NCBI GenBank assembly: GCA_028287035.1
Contig: JAQBQL010000176.1
Location: 25,028 to 89,027 of the forward strand
Length of the DNA stretch: 64,000 nt
Direction of reading: 5' to 3'
Source: Labilithrix sp.
Lineage (GTDB): Bacteria > Myxococcota > Polyangia > Polyangiales > Polyangiaceae
Below, piece by piece: positions 35,212-43,471 of this stretch (positions are counted from its first letter, which is position 1; the number at the start of each line of letters is the position of its first letter). The notes beneath the pieces are model-generated. The model was not told the origin of the DNA. It ran no database searches and saw nothing but the letters and a program-made list of their open reading frames with translations. The position numbers and the translations under genes are program-made.

Positions 35212-36198
35212 ACGCACCCGAACCTCCAGAAGCTCCGCGAGCACTACGCTCGTCGTCCTGCCATCCTCGCCCCGATGGAGGACGTCACCGACGTCGTGTT
35301 CCGCCGGTTGTGTCGCCAGCTCGGCGGCGACATCGCGATGACCGAGTTCGTGAACGTCGAGGGCCTCCTCCGCGGGTGCCGCAACGCGAAGCGGAAGATC
35401 CGCCTCGGCGCCGACGACGAGCTCACCGCCATCCAGATCTACGGCTCCGATCCGGAGCGCCTCGCCGAGGCCGCGCACTTCGCCGAGAGCGCCGAGCCCT
35501 TCTTCATCGACATCAACTGCGGGTGCTGGGTGCCGAAGATCGCCGGGCGCGGCGCGGGGGCCGGGTGGCTCCGCGAGCCCGAGGCGATGGTCGCGATGGT
35601 GAAGCTCGTCGTCTCGCGGGTGGCGCTGCCCGTCACCGTGAAGACGCGCATCGGGCTCGGGCCCGAGTCGCACATGCCGATCGTCGACCTGGCGCGCCGC
35701 CTCGAGGACGCGGGCGCCGCCGCGCTCACCATCCACTGCCGCACCGCCGCCATGGGCCACTCCGGCGCCGCCGACTGGACGTGGGCGGCGAAGGCCCGTG
35801 AGGTCGTGAGCATCCCGGTCATCGTCAACGGCGACGTTCGCTCGGGCGACGACGCGCAGCGCGCCCTCGAGACCACCGGGTGCGCGGGCGTGATGGTGGG
35901 TCGCCGCGCGATCGAGCACCCGTGGGTGTTCCGCGAGATCTACGGGCAGCTTCGCGATGGCGTCGCCGTGGCACCGCCGACCGACGACGAGCGCCTCGAG
36001 CTCTGTCGCACGCATCTTCGTCTGAACGTGGAGGAGCGGGGCGAGCCCTACGGCGTTCGCGTGACGCGTCGCCACCTGAGCGGCTACCTCGCGGGCATGC
36101 GCGGCGCCGCCCAGCTGCGCCAGCAGCTGAACCTGTGTGACACGCTCGAAGGATGCCTCGCCATCCTCGACACCGCGAGCGTCCGGCGCGCCGCCTGA
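35209..36198 (+). CDS. tRNA-dihydrouridine synthase
   Basis: Reduces uridine to dihydrouridine in tRNA with FMN and NADPH, 329 residues. Seen: N-terminal LAPMEDVTDVVFRRLC, TEFVNVEG, AIQIYGSDPERL, the active-site segment DINCGCWVPK with Cys106 as the expected proton donor, VTVKTRIG, LTIHCRTAAMGHSGAADW, VIVNGDVRSGDDA and GVMVGRRAI. Most Dus enzymes have GCP; here the Pro is Trp and a second Cys precedes it (C104), a visible deviation. Start GTG 35209 lies inside a hairpin arm. The subclass (DusA, B or C) cannot be fixed by eye. Confidence 0.92.
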   Translation: MTHPNLQKLREHYARRPAILAPMEDVTDVVFRRLCRQLGGDIAMTEFVNVEGLLRGCRNAKRKIRLGADDELTAIQIYGSDPERLAEAAHFAESAEPFFIDINCGCWVPKIAGRGAGAGWLREPEAMVAMVKLVVSRVALPVTVKTRIGLGPESHMPIVDLARRLEDAGAAALTIHCRTAAMGHSGAADWTWAAKAREVVSIPVIVNGDVRSGDDAQRALETTGCAGVMVGRRAIEHPWVFREIYGQLRDGVAVAPPTDDERLELCRTHLRLNVEERGEPYGVRVTRRHLSGYLAGMRGAAQLRQQLNLCDTLEGCLAILDTASVRRAA

Positions 36199-36211
36199 TC
36201 CTCGCGACTGC

Positions 36212-36643
36212 TTAGTAGAACGACTCCGCTCCGAAATCGACCGGGGTGTCCAGGTCGTCGCCGCCGCGGATGGCGAACCCGGTGATCTGGACCGCGGTGG
36301 TGCGGTCCCGGCCGGCGCTGTCGACGAGCCGCGCGCTCGCCGAGTAGTAGCCGGCATCGAGCTCGATGCTCGTGGCGAACGCGGTGCACGACTGCTGGTA
36401 GGTTCCGGCGGACACGCCGTGAGAGTCGGTGATGACGATCTCGATCGCCGCCGCCGTCCCCTGGCTGCACTGGTTCGGGTCCTTCGTCCCGTTGATGCTC
36501 CAGTCGACGGTGAGCGTTCCGGTTCCGCTCACGACGATGACGGCGGGCGGCGTGTCGTTCCGCTCGACCGTGGCGGTACAGCCGGCGACGAGCACTGCTG
36601 CAGCGAGCGCCCCGAAGATCCGAGAAGCAGAAGGGAGACGCAT
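36212..36643 (-). CDS. Small lipoprotein, unknown function
   Basis: A 143-residue protein with signal peptide and lipobox LVAGC (Cys ~17). The mature part is a single predicted beta-sandwich: TLTVDWSINGTKDPNQC, AIEIVITDSHG, GTYQQSC and YYSASARLVDSAG. Similar short lipoproteins with a DWSINGTxxxxxC motif occur in several copies in myxobacterial genomes and are described only as hypothetical (family knowledge from memory). Two mature Cys could form a disulfide. It converges on dus (13-nt gap). The 157-nt gap to the PLD-like gene holds that gene's -10 hexamer and nothing else I can name. Confidence 0.72.
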   Translation of the reverse strand: MRLPSASRIFGALAAAVLVAGCTATVERNDTPPAVIVVSGTGTLTVDWSINGTKDPNQCSQGTAAAIEIVITDSHGVSAGTYQQSCTAFATSIELDAGYYSASARLVDSAGRDRTTAVQITGFAIRGGDDLDTPVDFGAESFY

Positions 36644-36787
36644 GGCCGCGGGTGGAGCAAGCGTGGTGCCGCGCGCGTCTCCTGCGACGCGCCGAGCATC
36701 ATGCGCGTGGCCGCGTGCTCGGCCTCGCTGCATCCTGCCCCGGACGCGGCAAGAAGAATCGGCAGGAGCCACCGCACGGCCGCATGC

Positions 36788-36793
36788 TACCTT
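36788..36793 (+). promoter_or_regulatory. TACCTT -10-like hexamer, PLD-like gene
   Basis: Ends 7 nt before ATG 36801; no ribosome site is visible. Confidence 0.35.
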
Positions 36794-36800
36794 CACCTAC

Positions 36801-37457
36801 ATGGCGAGACTGATCCGCGCGGAGCTGCTGAAGGACGCCGAGCACCACGACCGGCTCGTCGCCGGCATCGTCGCGCGGGCCGCGGTCAGCGTGTGGATCG
36901 CCACGGCGAACCTCAAGACGATGATGGTCGAGGCGCCGGTCGGCAGCCGGGCGCGCGCGCGCGGCAAGTACGTCTCGTTCTTCGAGTCGCTCACCGAGCT
37001 CGCCGCGCGCGGCGTGGACGTGTGCGTGCTGCACGCGTCACCGCCGTCGGGCCCGCTCCAGCGCGAGCTCACGCGGCTCGGCACGTCCCGGCTGCAGCTC
37101 CGGCAATGCCCGCGCGTGCACCTCAAGATGATCGCCGTCGACGGGCGACACCTCTATCTCGGGAGCGCGAACCTCACCGGCGCCGGGCTCGGCGCGAAGG
37201 GCGACGGGCGGCGGAACTTCGAGATGGGCATCCTCACCGACGACGAGTCGATGCTCGACGCCGCCCAGGAGCGGTTCGACCGGATCTGGCGCGGACGCGA
37301 GTGCGGCGCGTGCTCGATGAGACGGCACTGCGCCGCCCCGCTCGACATCGCGCGCCCCGCGCCCGCAGCGAAGGCTACTTCCCGCGGAACGAAGCCACGA
37401 ACGCGTCGAAGTCCTTCTTCGCCGCCGTCACCGTCTTCTCGCCGCCCGTCATCTTGA
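36801..37457 (+). CDS. Phospholipase D-like protein with single HKD motif
   Basis: A 218-residue soluble protein. Residues ~30-45 (SVWIATANLKTMMVEAP) and the catalytic block RVHLKMIAVDGRHLYLGSAN (~112-131) with LTGAGLG match a PLD fold. The HxK is HLK and the trailing Asp is in AVDG. With one HKD motif it should work as a dimer, like the Nuc endonuclease or cardiolipin-synthase-like half enzymes. A CGACSMRRHC segment (~170-180) adds four Cys that may bind metal. The last 83 nt overlap the 3' end of the opposing lipoprotein gene; that tail is Arg/Ser/Pro-rich and probably not functional. Confidence 0.8.
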   Translation: MARLIRAELLKDAEHHDRLVAGIVARAAVSVWIATANLKTMMVEAPVGSRARARGKYVSFFESLTELAARGVDVCVLHASPPSGPLQRELTRLGTSRLQLRQCPRVHLKMIAVDGRHLYLGSANLTGAGLGAKGDGRRNFEMGILTDDESMLDAAQERFDRIWRGRECGACSMRRHCAAPLDIARPAPAAKATSRGTKPRTRRSPSSPPSPSSRRPSS

Positions 37458-38016
37458 AGAAGAACTGACGATCCCCGCCGTCGACCACCGCGCCGAGCAG
37501 CATCTGGTTGTCCTTCGTGACCTGCGGCGCGCCCATCATGCCGCCGCCCGCGAACTTGCCCTTGATCTCGACGACCGTGACCGGGAGGCCGTTGACGGTG
37601 CGCTTCTCGGTCTTCGCCTTCGCGTCGCCGAACTGACCTTCCCAGCGCTTGATGTTGGGCTCGACGCCGCCCGACGCGGCGGAGATCGCGAGCTCCGCGT
37701 CCTCGGTCTCACCGCCCTGCTTCGGGATCTTGAACGTGGCCTTGCGCATGGGGCTCGGGTTCGGCGCGCTGGTCCAGGACTTCGGCGCGTCGTAGACGAT
37801 GTCCTCGGGTCCGGCGGCCGCGGCTGCACCGCTCGGCGCGGCGGCACCGCTCGGCGCATGGGGGTTCGCCATCGGCATGCCGAGCGCCCCGCCTGCGCCA
37901 GATGCGCTCGCCGCGGGATCGGCGCTCTCCTTCGGGATGGGGTCCGGCTGCTTGTTGCAGGCCATGCCGGCGAACGCGAGCGCGAGGACAACCGCGGATC
38001 CGAGGAGCGTCTTCAT
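37375..38016 (-). CDS. Lipoprotein, unknown function
   Basis: A 213-residue putative lipoprotein with lipobox AGMAC (Cys20). An Ala/Ser/Pro linker (~25-70) precedes a compact domain (~72-210): DIVYDAPKSWTSAPNPSPMR, ATFKIPK, KRWEGQFGDAK, VVEIKGKFAGGGMMGAP, FFFKMTGGEKTV and the terminal AFVASFRGK. I recognise this only as a recurring predicted periplasmic domain in planctomycete and myxobacterial lipoproteins with the pattern WxSxxPSxxMRxAxF; its function is not known. It diverges from the aminotransferase across 38 nt and overlaps the PLD-like gene tail by 83 nt at its 3' end. Confidence 0.83.
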   Translation of the reverse strand: MKTLLGSAVVLALAFAGMACNKQPDPIPKESADPAASASGAGGALGMPMANPHAPSGAAAPSGAAAAAGPEDIVYDAPKSWTSAPNPSPMRKATFKIPKQGGETEDAELAISAASGGVEPNIKRWEGQFGDAKAKTEKRTVNGLPVTVVEIKGKFAGGGMMGAPQVTKDNQMLLGAVVDGGDRQFFFKMTGGEKTVTAAKKDFDAFVASFRGK

Positions 38017-38054
38017 CGCCCGAGGGTCTACTACGAGGGCGGCGCGCCGGCGAG

Positions 38055-39257
38055 ATGGTAGACGTGGTGGCGGCGGCGATGGACCTCTCGAAGCGAACCG
38101 CGCAGCACGACGTTCCGAACGCGCTCGCCGATGCGGTCCGCGAACGCCGCGCCCGGGGCGGAGCTTCGCTGCTCGATCTCACGAGCGGTAACCCGACCAC
38201 GGTCGGGCTCGCCTACGACGAAGCGCGCATCCTCGGGGCCCTCGCCGACCCGCGCTCGCTCCGTTACGCGCCCGAGCCGCTCGGCCTTGCCGAGGCACGC
38301 GCAGCGGTCGCTGGCGACTGGCGGGCGCGCGGCGTGGACATAGGCGCGTCGCGGATCGCGCTCACCGCGAGCACCAGCGAGGCGTACGGCGTGCTCTTCA
38401 AGATGCTCGCCGACCCGGGCGACGAGATCCTCGTGCCGGCGCCGAGCTACCCGCTCCTCGGCTTCCTCGCGGCGTTCGAGTCGGTCACGCTCGTGCCTTA
38501 TCCGCTCGTCCATGCGGGCGGCTGGCACGTCGACGTGGCGTCGCTCGCGCGCTCCGTAACGCCTCGCACGCGCGCCATCGTCGTCGTGAGCCCCAACAAC
38601 CCGACCGGCTCGTACCTGGGGACGGGCGAGCTCGAGGCGATGCTCGATCTCGGCCTTCCGATCATCAGCGACGAGGTCTTCGGCACCTACCCGCTCGCGG
38701 GCGACGGGCCGCCGCCGGGACGCGTGGCGAGCGTCGCCGCCGGCACCACGCGCGGGCTGGTGTTCGCGCTGTCGGGGCTGTCGAAGCTCGCGGCCCTTCC
38801 CCAGCTGAAGCTCGGGTGGATCGCGGTGGCCGGCGATCCGGAGCTCGTCGCGCCCGCGCTGGCCCGCCTCGAGCTCGTGCTCGACGCGTATCTCTCCGTC
38901 GCGACGCCCGTGCAGCTCGCGCTCCCGGAGCTGCTCGCGGCCCGCACCACGACGGAGCAGGCGATCCGCGCGCGCACGCGCCAGAACCTCGCCACGCTGC
39001 GCGCCCGCGTACGGGGGAGCATGCTCGACGTGCTCGACGTCGAGGGTGGCTGGTACGCGATCCTGCGCGTGCCGGAGACGCAGTCCGACGAGGCATGGGC
39101 GATCGCGCTCGCTCGCGACGCCGGCGTCCTCGTGCAGCCCGGCTACTTCTTCGACATGGATCGCGGCGCGCACCTCGTCGTCAGCCTGCTCACGCCGGAG
39201 GCCACGTTCAGGGCGGGCATCGAGCAGCTCGCCACCTACGTGACGGAGCACGCGTGA
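38055..39257 (+). CDS. Class I/II pyridoxal-phosphate aminotransferase
   Basis: A 400-residue cytoplasmic fold-type I enzyme that transfers an amino group between an amino acid and a keto acid. Seen: LTSGNPTTVGL near the start, LTASTSEAYGVLFKML (cofactor phosphate region), VPAPSYPLL, VVVSPNNPTGSYL (Asn that contacts the ring), ISDEVFGTYPL (Asp) and the lysine motif FALSGLSKLAALPQLKLGW. The C-terminal YFFDMDRGAHLVVSLL holds the substrate-carboxylate Arg. It resembles aspartate/alanine-type transaminases; the exact amino acid is not clear. ATG 38055 or 38079 may start. The next gene overlaps its stop by GTGA. Confidence 0.9.
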   Translation: MVDVVAAAMDLSKRTAQHDVPNALADAVRERRARGGASLLDLTSGNPTTVGLAYDEARILGALADPRSLRYAPEPLGLAEARAAVAGDWRARGVDIGASRIALTASTSEAYGVLFKMLADPGDEILVPAPSYPLLGFLAAFESVTLVPYPLVHAGGWHVDVASLARSVTPRTRAIVVVSPNNPTGSYLGTGELEAMLDLGLPIISDEVFGTYPLAGDGPPPGRVASVAAGTTRGLVFALSGLSKLAALPQLKLGWIAVAGDPELVAPALARLELVLDAYLSVATPVQLALPELLAARTTTEQAIRARTRQNLATLRARVRGSMLDVLDVEGGWYAILRVPETQSDEAWAIALARDAGVLVQPGYFFDMDRGAHLVVSLLTPEATFRAGIEQLATYVTEHA

Positions 39258-40429
39258 GCCGCGCCGCGGTCGTCGCGCTGGGCGTCCTGCTCGCGGTGAC
39301 GCAGGCGGGGTGCACGAAGAGCCAGCTCGTCGATCTCGCGATGAGCGGCGCCGACCATCCCGCCGCGGCGCCCCGCCGGGTCGGCGAGTGGCTCGTCCTC
39401 GGCGGCGACATGCACTGCCACGTGATGCCGCCCGACGCGCCCTACCACGTGGCGCGCGAGCTCCCGAGCACCGTCGCCCTCGCGAAGCGCGAAGGCCTCG
39501 ACTTCGTGGTGCTCACGCCGCATGCCCGGAAGCGCTTCTTCGAGAACGATGCCTCGCGGCAGAGCGTGCTCGAGACGCAGGCCGAGCTGCGCGCGCGGAT
39601 CGCTGCCCTGGCGCCGGACCTCCTCGTCATTCCCGGCCTCGAGTACACGGACTTCCGGTACGGCCATGTCGGCGTGTCGTTCGCCGATCCGGCGGCGGTG
39701 CTGGGCGACCTCCCCGCAGGCGAGGCCGCCGCCCACCCGGCGCGTTTCTTCGAGCGCTGGGTCGCTGCGGGGGGCGTCCTCACCATCAACCATCCCGTGA
39801 CCACGCCGCTGCCCGAGGTGCCGTTCCACGAGCTCCGGTCCGACATGTCGTGGCGGGCGTTCCGCGGCGCGACCGTGCCGGAGGAGATCGCGTGGATCAC
39901 CGCCCACGCGCAGGCCATCGAGTCCTACAACACGACGGTCACGCACCTCCGCGATCAGTTCCTCGTCGGCGACGAGGACCGGTCGCTGCGCGAGGTCGCG
40001 CACCTCGTCGACCGCGTGAGCCGCGCCCAGCGCCGGAAGATCGCGGCGGTCGGCGGCTCCGACTCCCACGGCGAGTGGCTGCGGGCGACCACCTTCGTCC
40101 TCGCCAGGGAGCGTTCCGCGCCGGCGCTGCGGGACGGCCTCGTCGCGGCCCGCACGTGCGTGCGCGGTCCGGAGGCCTGCACGCTCGAGGCCCGCGCTTC
40201 AAAGGGCGGACCGTGGGCCAGGATCGGTGACTCGCTCCGCACCGTGGCAAAGCAGCTCGCGGTGCGCGTCACCGGACGTGACGTCCGCTACGTGGTGAAC
40301 GGCGTGGTCGCCGCGACGCAGGCCGAGGGTGCGGAGACGCTGGTGCCGCTGCCCGAGGGGTGCGCGATCGTGCGGGCGGTGGTCGCGCGCAGCTGGTCGT
40401 CGGGGATCTACGTGAACTGCGGATTCTGA
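39254..40429 (+). CDS. PHP-domain lipoprotein (CehA-like), second copy
   Basis: A 391-residue exported protein with lipobox TQAGC (Cys ~20). The PHP metal motifs are complete: GGDMHCHVMPPDAPYHV (~56-72), FVVLTPHARKRF, VIPGLEYTDFRYGHVGVSF, LTINHPV and AVGGSDSHGEW. A short C-terminal beta domain follows. It belongs to the same superfamily as the 871-residue protein at 30580 but has no Ig-like N-terminal domains, so the two are not recent duplicates. GTG 39254 overlaps the aminotransferase stop by 4 nt, though a cytoplasmic transaminase and an exported hydrolase make an odd pair. Substrate unknown. Confidence 0.86.
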   Translation: MSRAAVVALGVLLAVTQAGCTKSQLVDLAMSGADHPAAAPRRVGEWLVLGGDMHCHVMPPDAPYHVARELPSTVALAKREGLDFVVLTPHARKRFFENDASRQSVLETQAELRARIAALAPDLLVIPGLEYTDFRYGHVGVSFADPAAVLGDLPAGEAAAHPARFFERWVAAGGVLTINHPVTTPLPEVPFHELRSDMSWRAFRGATVPEEIAWITAHAQAIESYNTTVTHLRDQFLVGDEDRSLREVAHLVDRVSRAQRRKIAAVGGSDSHGEWLRATTFVLARERSAPALRDGLVAARTCVRGPEACTLEARASKGGPWARIGDSLRTVAKQLAVRVTGRDVRYVVNGVVAATQAEGAETLVPLPEGCAIVRAVVARSWSSGIYVNCGF

Positions 40430-40445
40430 CCGGCGCTGCCGAAGC

Positions 40446-41342
40446 TCAGAAGCCGCCGCCGAGCGTGATCATCGGGCCCGGCGGAGCAGCGCGGAGGGGC
40501 GCGCTCACGTCGTCGATGGGCGGACGGTCCCCGGGACCGAGCTGCACGCGGGCATCGCCCTGCCGGTTGTGGAACACGAGCGGAACGAGGACGCCGATCG
40601 CGGTGCCGACGACGGCCCCGGTGAGCACGTCGCTCAGGTAATGCTTGTCGGCGGCGATGCGGAGATAGCCGGTCGCCACCGCGAGGGGCATCAGCGTCCC
40701 CCACACGACGGGCATCCCGCGATAGCCGCGCATCGTCGCCACCGTGCCGGCCGCTGCGGCGAGCGAGAACGACAGCGCGCTGTGGCCCGAATAGAAGGAC
40801 ACGTTGTTGTCGCCGGGGTTGACCGTCTTCCTCCGTTCATCGGGCGTGAGCGCGTGCACGAAGGGTCGCTCGCGCGCGAAGATGATCTTGGTGAACTGGT
40901 TCAGCACCGTGCTGACCGCCACCGCTTCGCTCATGACGAGCAGGTCCACCGGGAAGGCCCGATCGGCGTTGTCCGCTGCCGCCACGACGATCATGTCGAC
41001 GGTGGCGAACGCCGGCTCGAGGAGGAACGCCGTGACGCCCGAGTCGAACTGGGCGGCCTGCGGATCGCGCCACTTCAGCCTGCTGCGCCCCCAGCGGTCG
41101 AACCCGTTCACCTCGCTCACCTCGCCGTCGCGCCCGCACCAGCGGCACTCCCGCGGCTTGACCACGCCGGACAGCTCGGTGGCCAGCATGAAGGCCACCG
41201 AGGCGCCGATGATCGAGCTGTCGATGACGACGTCGTACTTGAGCTGGTGAGGCCGCGGCGCATCGGCTCGCGCCGCACGCGGAGCGACGAGGACGGAGAC
41301 CGCGATGACGAGCGCCGCGAGGCGCGTGAGGACAGACCCCAT
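40446..41342 (-). CDS. PAP2-family phosphatase, membrane
   Basis: A 298-residue protein with signal/anchor and several membrane helices. The three PAP2 motifs are visible: KIIFARERPF (KxxxxxxRP), FYSGHSALSFS (usual PSGH, here YSGH) and RIAADKHYLSDV (RxxxxxHxxxD). It probably removes phosphate from a lipid such as undecaprenyl-pyrophosphate, phosphatidate or a lipid-A group on the outer face of the inner membrane. Two Cys pairs near residue 66 (CRWCGRDG) are not typical. It converges on the PHP gene and diverges from the DUF5924-like gene. Confidence 0.88.
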   Translation of the reverse strand: MGSVLTRLAALVIAVSVLVAPRAARADAPRPHQLKYDVVIDSSIIGASVAFMLATELSGVVKPRECRWCGRDGEVSEVNGFDRWGRSRLKWRDPQAAQFDSGVTAFLLEPAFATVDMIVVAAADNADRAFPVDLLVMSEAVAVSTVLNQFTKIIFARERPFVHALTPDERRKTVNPGDNNVSFYSGHSALSFSLAAAAGTVATMRGYRGMPVVWGTLMPLAVATGYLRIAADKHYLSDVLTGAVVGTAIGVLVPLVFHNRQGDARVQLGPGDRPPIDDVSAPLRAAPPGPMITLGGGF

Positions 41343-41351
41343 CCGCGCTGC

Positions 41352-41357
41352 AGACTA
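41352..41357 (-). promoter_or_regulatory. TAGTCT -10-like hexamer, PAP2 gene
   Basis: On the minus strand, 9 nt before ATG 41342; no ribosome site was seen. Confidence 0.4.
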
Positions 41358-41411
41358 CCCGTTCGCCCCGGAAGTCGGCCCAGAATTGGGGAGCCTCCCG
41401 GCAACTCGGCC

Positions 41412-41417
41412 TATGCT
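41412..41417 (+). promoter_or_regulatory. TATGCT -10-like hexamer, DUF5924-like gene
   Basis: Ends 8 nt before GTG 41426. The divergent PAP2 hexamer is 54 nt away. Confidence 0.4.
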
Positions 41418-41425
41418 CGCGGGCC

Positions 41426-42538
41426 GTGTCGTCCGCGCCTCCGCCTGCCAACGTCCGCGTCGTCGAGCCGGTCCCCTACCGCCCTTCGCCGAAGGACGCG
41501 GCGAAGGCGTTCCTCAAGAAGCATGGCCGGAAGATCTGGTGGCTCCACTCGGCCTACGCGCTGGGGCTGGGGATCACCGTGGTCACGTTCGCGCAGAAGG
41601 GCTTCGAGCACGCGCGGTACCTCGCCGCGTCCGGCTCCGCGGCCTGGCTGCTCGTCATCCTGTTCTTCCGCGTCTTCGGCTCGGGGCGGCGGCAGAACCA
41701 GCACCAGCACGCGACGGCGAAGGTGAAGCTCCGGTTCTTCGCGATGACGTACGCGCTGAAGAACCTCTACCAGGGGATGCTCTTCTTCCTCCTTCCGTTC
41801 TACTGGAAGTCGACGACGTTCGGCTCGGTCAACACCTGGTTCGTCGTCGTGCTCGGGCTCTGCGCGCTGCTCTCGACGCTCGACATCGTCTTCGACCGCG
41901 TCGTGTTCCGGTTCCGCGCCGTGGCCTCGGTGTTCCACGCCGTCGCGCTCTTCGGATGCCTCGTGCTCGCCGTGCCCGCGCTGTTCCCGGAGACGCGCAC
42001 GCTCACCTCGCTGCTCGTCTCGACGGGCATCGCGGTGGTCGCGTTCTGGACGATCCACTTCGACCTCACGATGCTGAAGGACCGGCGCTGGCTCGCGCTC
42101 TTCGCCGCCACGCTCGCCTCGGCGATCGGCATCGCCTACGCAGGCCGCACCACCATCCCGCCCGTGCCCATGTACCTCGCGCACGGCGCGGTCGGACCGA
42201 TGGTGCTGCCCGACGGCCGGCTCGGCATGGAGGTGCGCGAGCTCCATCCGTCGGTCATCGACAAGCTCATCGCCATCACCGACGTCGTCGTCCCGGGCGG
42301 CCACGGCGACCGGCTCTTCCACGTCTGGCGCCACAACGGCGGCGAGGTCCACCGGGCGACCGAGGACACGACGCACGTGGCCGGGCCCGCCGCCTCGAAG
42401 GACAAGGGCACCATCCGTCTGCGCTCGGCGCTCAGCGATCGTCAGCTCCCCGCGAACCTCGTCGGCTCGTGGATCATCGACGTGGAGACCGAGGACGGGC
42501 AGCTCGTCGGCCGGGTGGCATTCACCGTCGCGGACTGA
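41426..42538 (+). CDS. Membrane protein, DUF5924/DUF2914-like
   Basis: A 370-residue protein with about six membrane helices (~38-235) and a C-terminal periplasmic domain. The latter (VVVPGGHGDRLFHVWRHNGG, then GSWIIDVETEDGQLVGRVAF) matches the DUF2914 pattern of a small beta-sandwich, and the helix part resembles DUF5924. Neither has a known function. GTG 41426 is the only start near the conserved beginning. Both following genes (YkvA, TM2) are small membrane proteins in the same direction, separated by 26 and 84 nt and each with its own upstream signal. Confidence 0.72.
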   Translation: MSSAPPPANVRVVEPVPYRPSPKDAAKAFLKKHGRKIWWLHSAYALGLGITVVTFAQKGFEHARYLAASGSAAWLLVILFFRVFGSGRRQNQHQHATAKVKLRFFAMTYALKNLYQGMLFFLLPFYWKSTTFGSVNTWFVVVLGLCALLSTLDIVFDRVVFRFRAVASVFHAVALFGCLVLAVPALFPETRTLTSLLVSTGIAVVAFWTIHFDLTMLKDRRWLALFAATLASAIGIAYAGRTTIPPVPMYLAHGAVGPMVLPDGRLGMEVRELHPSVIDKLIAITDVVVPGGHGDRLFHVWRHNGGEVHRATEDTTHVAGPAASKDKGTIRLRSALSDRQLPANLVGSWIIDVETEDGQLVGRVAFTVAD

Positions 42539-42549
42539 GCGCACGTGGT

Positions 42550-42555
42550 TACGAT
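42550..42555 (+). promoter_or_regulatory. TACGAT -10-like hexamer, YkvA-like gene
   Basis: Ends 9 nt before ATG 42565, in a 26-nt gap. Confidence 0.4.
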
Positions 42556-42564
42556 CGAGAGACG

Positions 42565-42831
42565 ATGAAAGCCCTGACCAAGATTGGCCGAGCTCGAGCG
42601 CTGGTTCGCTACTTCCGCGACCGCGAGGCGTCGATCGCCGGCAAGCTCTTCGTCCTGCTCACGCTCGTCTACGTCATCTCGCCGGTCGATGCGATCCCCG
42701 ATGTCATTCCCGTCATCGGCTGGCTCGACGACCTCGGGCTCGGCACTCTCGCCGTCGCGTTCATGTGGAAGATGGTGGGCCGCTACCGGGACGGGGAAGA
42801 TCGGCTCGCCGTCCCCGTACGACCGGTCTGA
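42565..42831 (+). CDS. YkvA/DUF1232 small membrane protein
   Basis: An 88-residue protein with the DUF1232 signature ISPVDAIPDVIPVIGWLDDL (residues ~38-57) after a first hydrophobic segment KLFVLLTLVYV and before a second one. The family is widespread and probably membrane-associated; no biochemical function is established. The N-terminal RALVRYFRDREASIAGK is typical. It is too short to carry an enzyme. No ribosome site precedes the ATG. Confidence 0.92.
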   Translation: MKALTKIGRARALVRYFRDREASIAGKLFVLLTLVYVISPVDAIPDVIPVIGWLDDLGLGTLAVAFMWKMVGRYRDGEDRLAVPVRPV

Positions 42832-42915
42832 CGACGCTTGCGTGGAGCGACAAAAGCTCTACCCTCGAAGGCCCGGTCGGCGAACGGCGTCGGACGATCA
42901 CAGGAGCTCCCGCGA

Positions 42916-43425
42916 ATGAACTACCCCCCTCCCCCGCCCGGTGGCGGACCGCCGCCCGGCGGCTACAACGCTCCCCCTCCCCCTGGTGGCGGCGGCGGCG
43001 GCTACGGCGCGCCTCCCCCTCCGGGTGGCGGCGGGTACGGGGCGCCTCCTCCCGGCTACGGCGCGCCTCCTCCCGGCTACGGCGCGCCTCCTCCGGGCTA
43101 CGGCGGCTACGGCGCCCCTCCCGGCATGGGCGCTCCGATGGGCGGCATGGGCATGATGCAGCCGCACGCGCCCTACGGCATCGACCCGATGACGGGGATG
43201 CCGTTCTCCGACAAGTCGAAGATGGTCGCCGGCCTGCTCCAGATCTTCCTCGGTAGCTTCGGCGCGGGCCGCTTCTACACGGGTCACATGGGCATCGCGA
43301 TCGCCCAGATCGCCGTGACGTGGCTCACGTGCGGCGTCGGCGCGATCTGGCCGCTCGTCGACGGCATCATGATGCTGATGGGCAAGGTCCCGGACGCGCA
43401 GGGCCGCCCTCTTCGCGACGGCTGA
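42916..43425 (+). CDS. TM2-domain protein with Gly/Pro/Tyr-rich N-terminus
   Basis: A 169-residue membrane protein. Residues 1-85 are low-complexity PPPGGGYGAPPPGYG, including three exact GYGAPPP heptads (40-60). Residues ~105-160 are the TM2 domain: KMVAGLLQIFLGSFGAGRFY, then IAIAQIAVTWLTCGVGAIW and PLVDGIMMLMGKV, two helices with the conserved D-G turn. ATG 42916 has AGGAG 11 nt upstream, so it uses an ordinary ribosome site. TM2 proteins have no firm function; the disordered head may bind partners. The stop codon lies inside a triple 18-bp tandem repeat. Confidence 0.9.
   Translation: MNYPPPPPGGGPPPGGYNAPPPPGGGGGGYGAPPPPGGGGYGAPPPGYGAPPPGYGAPPPGYGGYGAPPGMGAPMGGMGMMQPHAPYGIDPMTGMPFSDKSKMVAGLLQIFLGSFGAGRFYTGHMGIAIAQIAVTWLTCGVGAIWPLVDGIMMLMGKVPDAQGRPLRDG
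43033..43095 (+). repeat. Three 21-bp in-frame repeats (GYGAPPP)
   Basis: Three tandem copies of a 21-bp unit encode residues 40-60 of the TM2 protein. Prone to slippage in whole codons, so length should vary between strains. Confidence 0.8.
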
Positions 43426-43470
43426 AGGCTCCGAGACGGCTGAAGGCTCCGAGACGGCTGAAGGTTACGA
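43417..43470 (+). repeat. Triple 18-bp tandem repeat at the TM2 stop codon
   Basis: The unit GACGGCTGAAGGCTCCGA is present at 43417-43434, 43435-43452 and, with changes in its second half, 43453-43470. The TM2 stop TGA is in the first copy. Because 18 is a multiple of three, each copy repeats the Gly-stop context in frame. Confidence 0.85.
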
Positions 43471-43471
43471 G

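Noticed and set aside
43417..43470. Tandem repeat considered as CRISPR
   Set aside because: Units are directly adjacent with no spacers and no cas genes are nearby.
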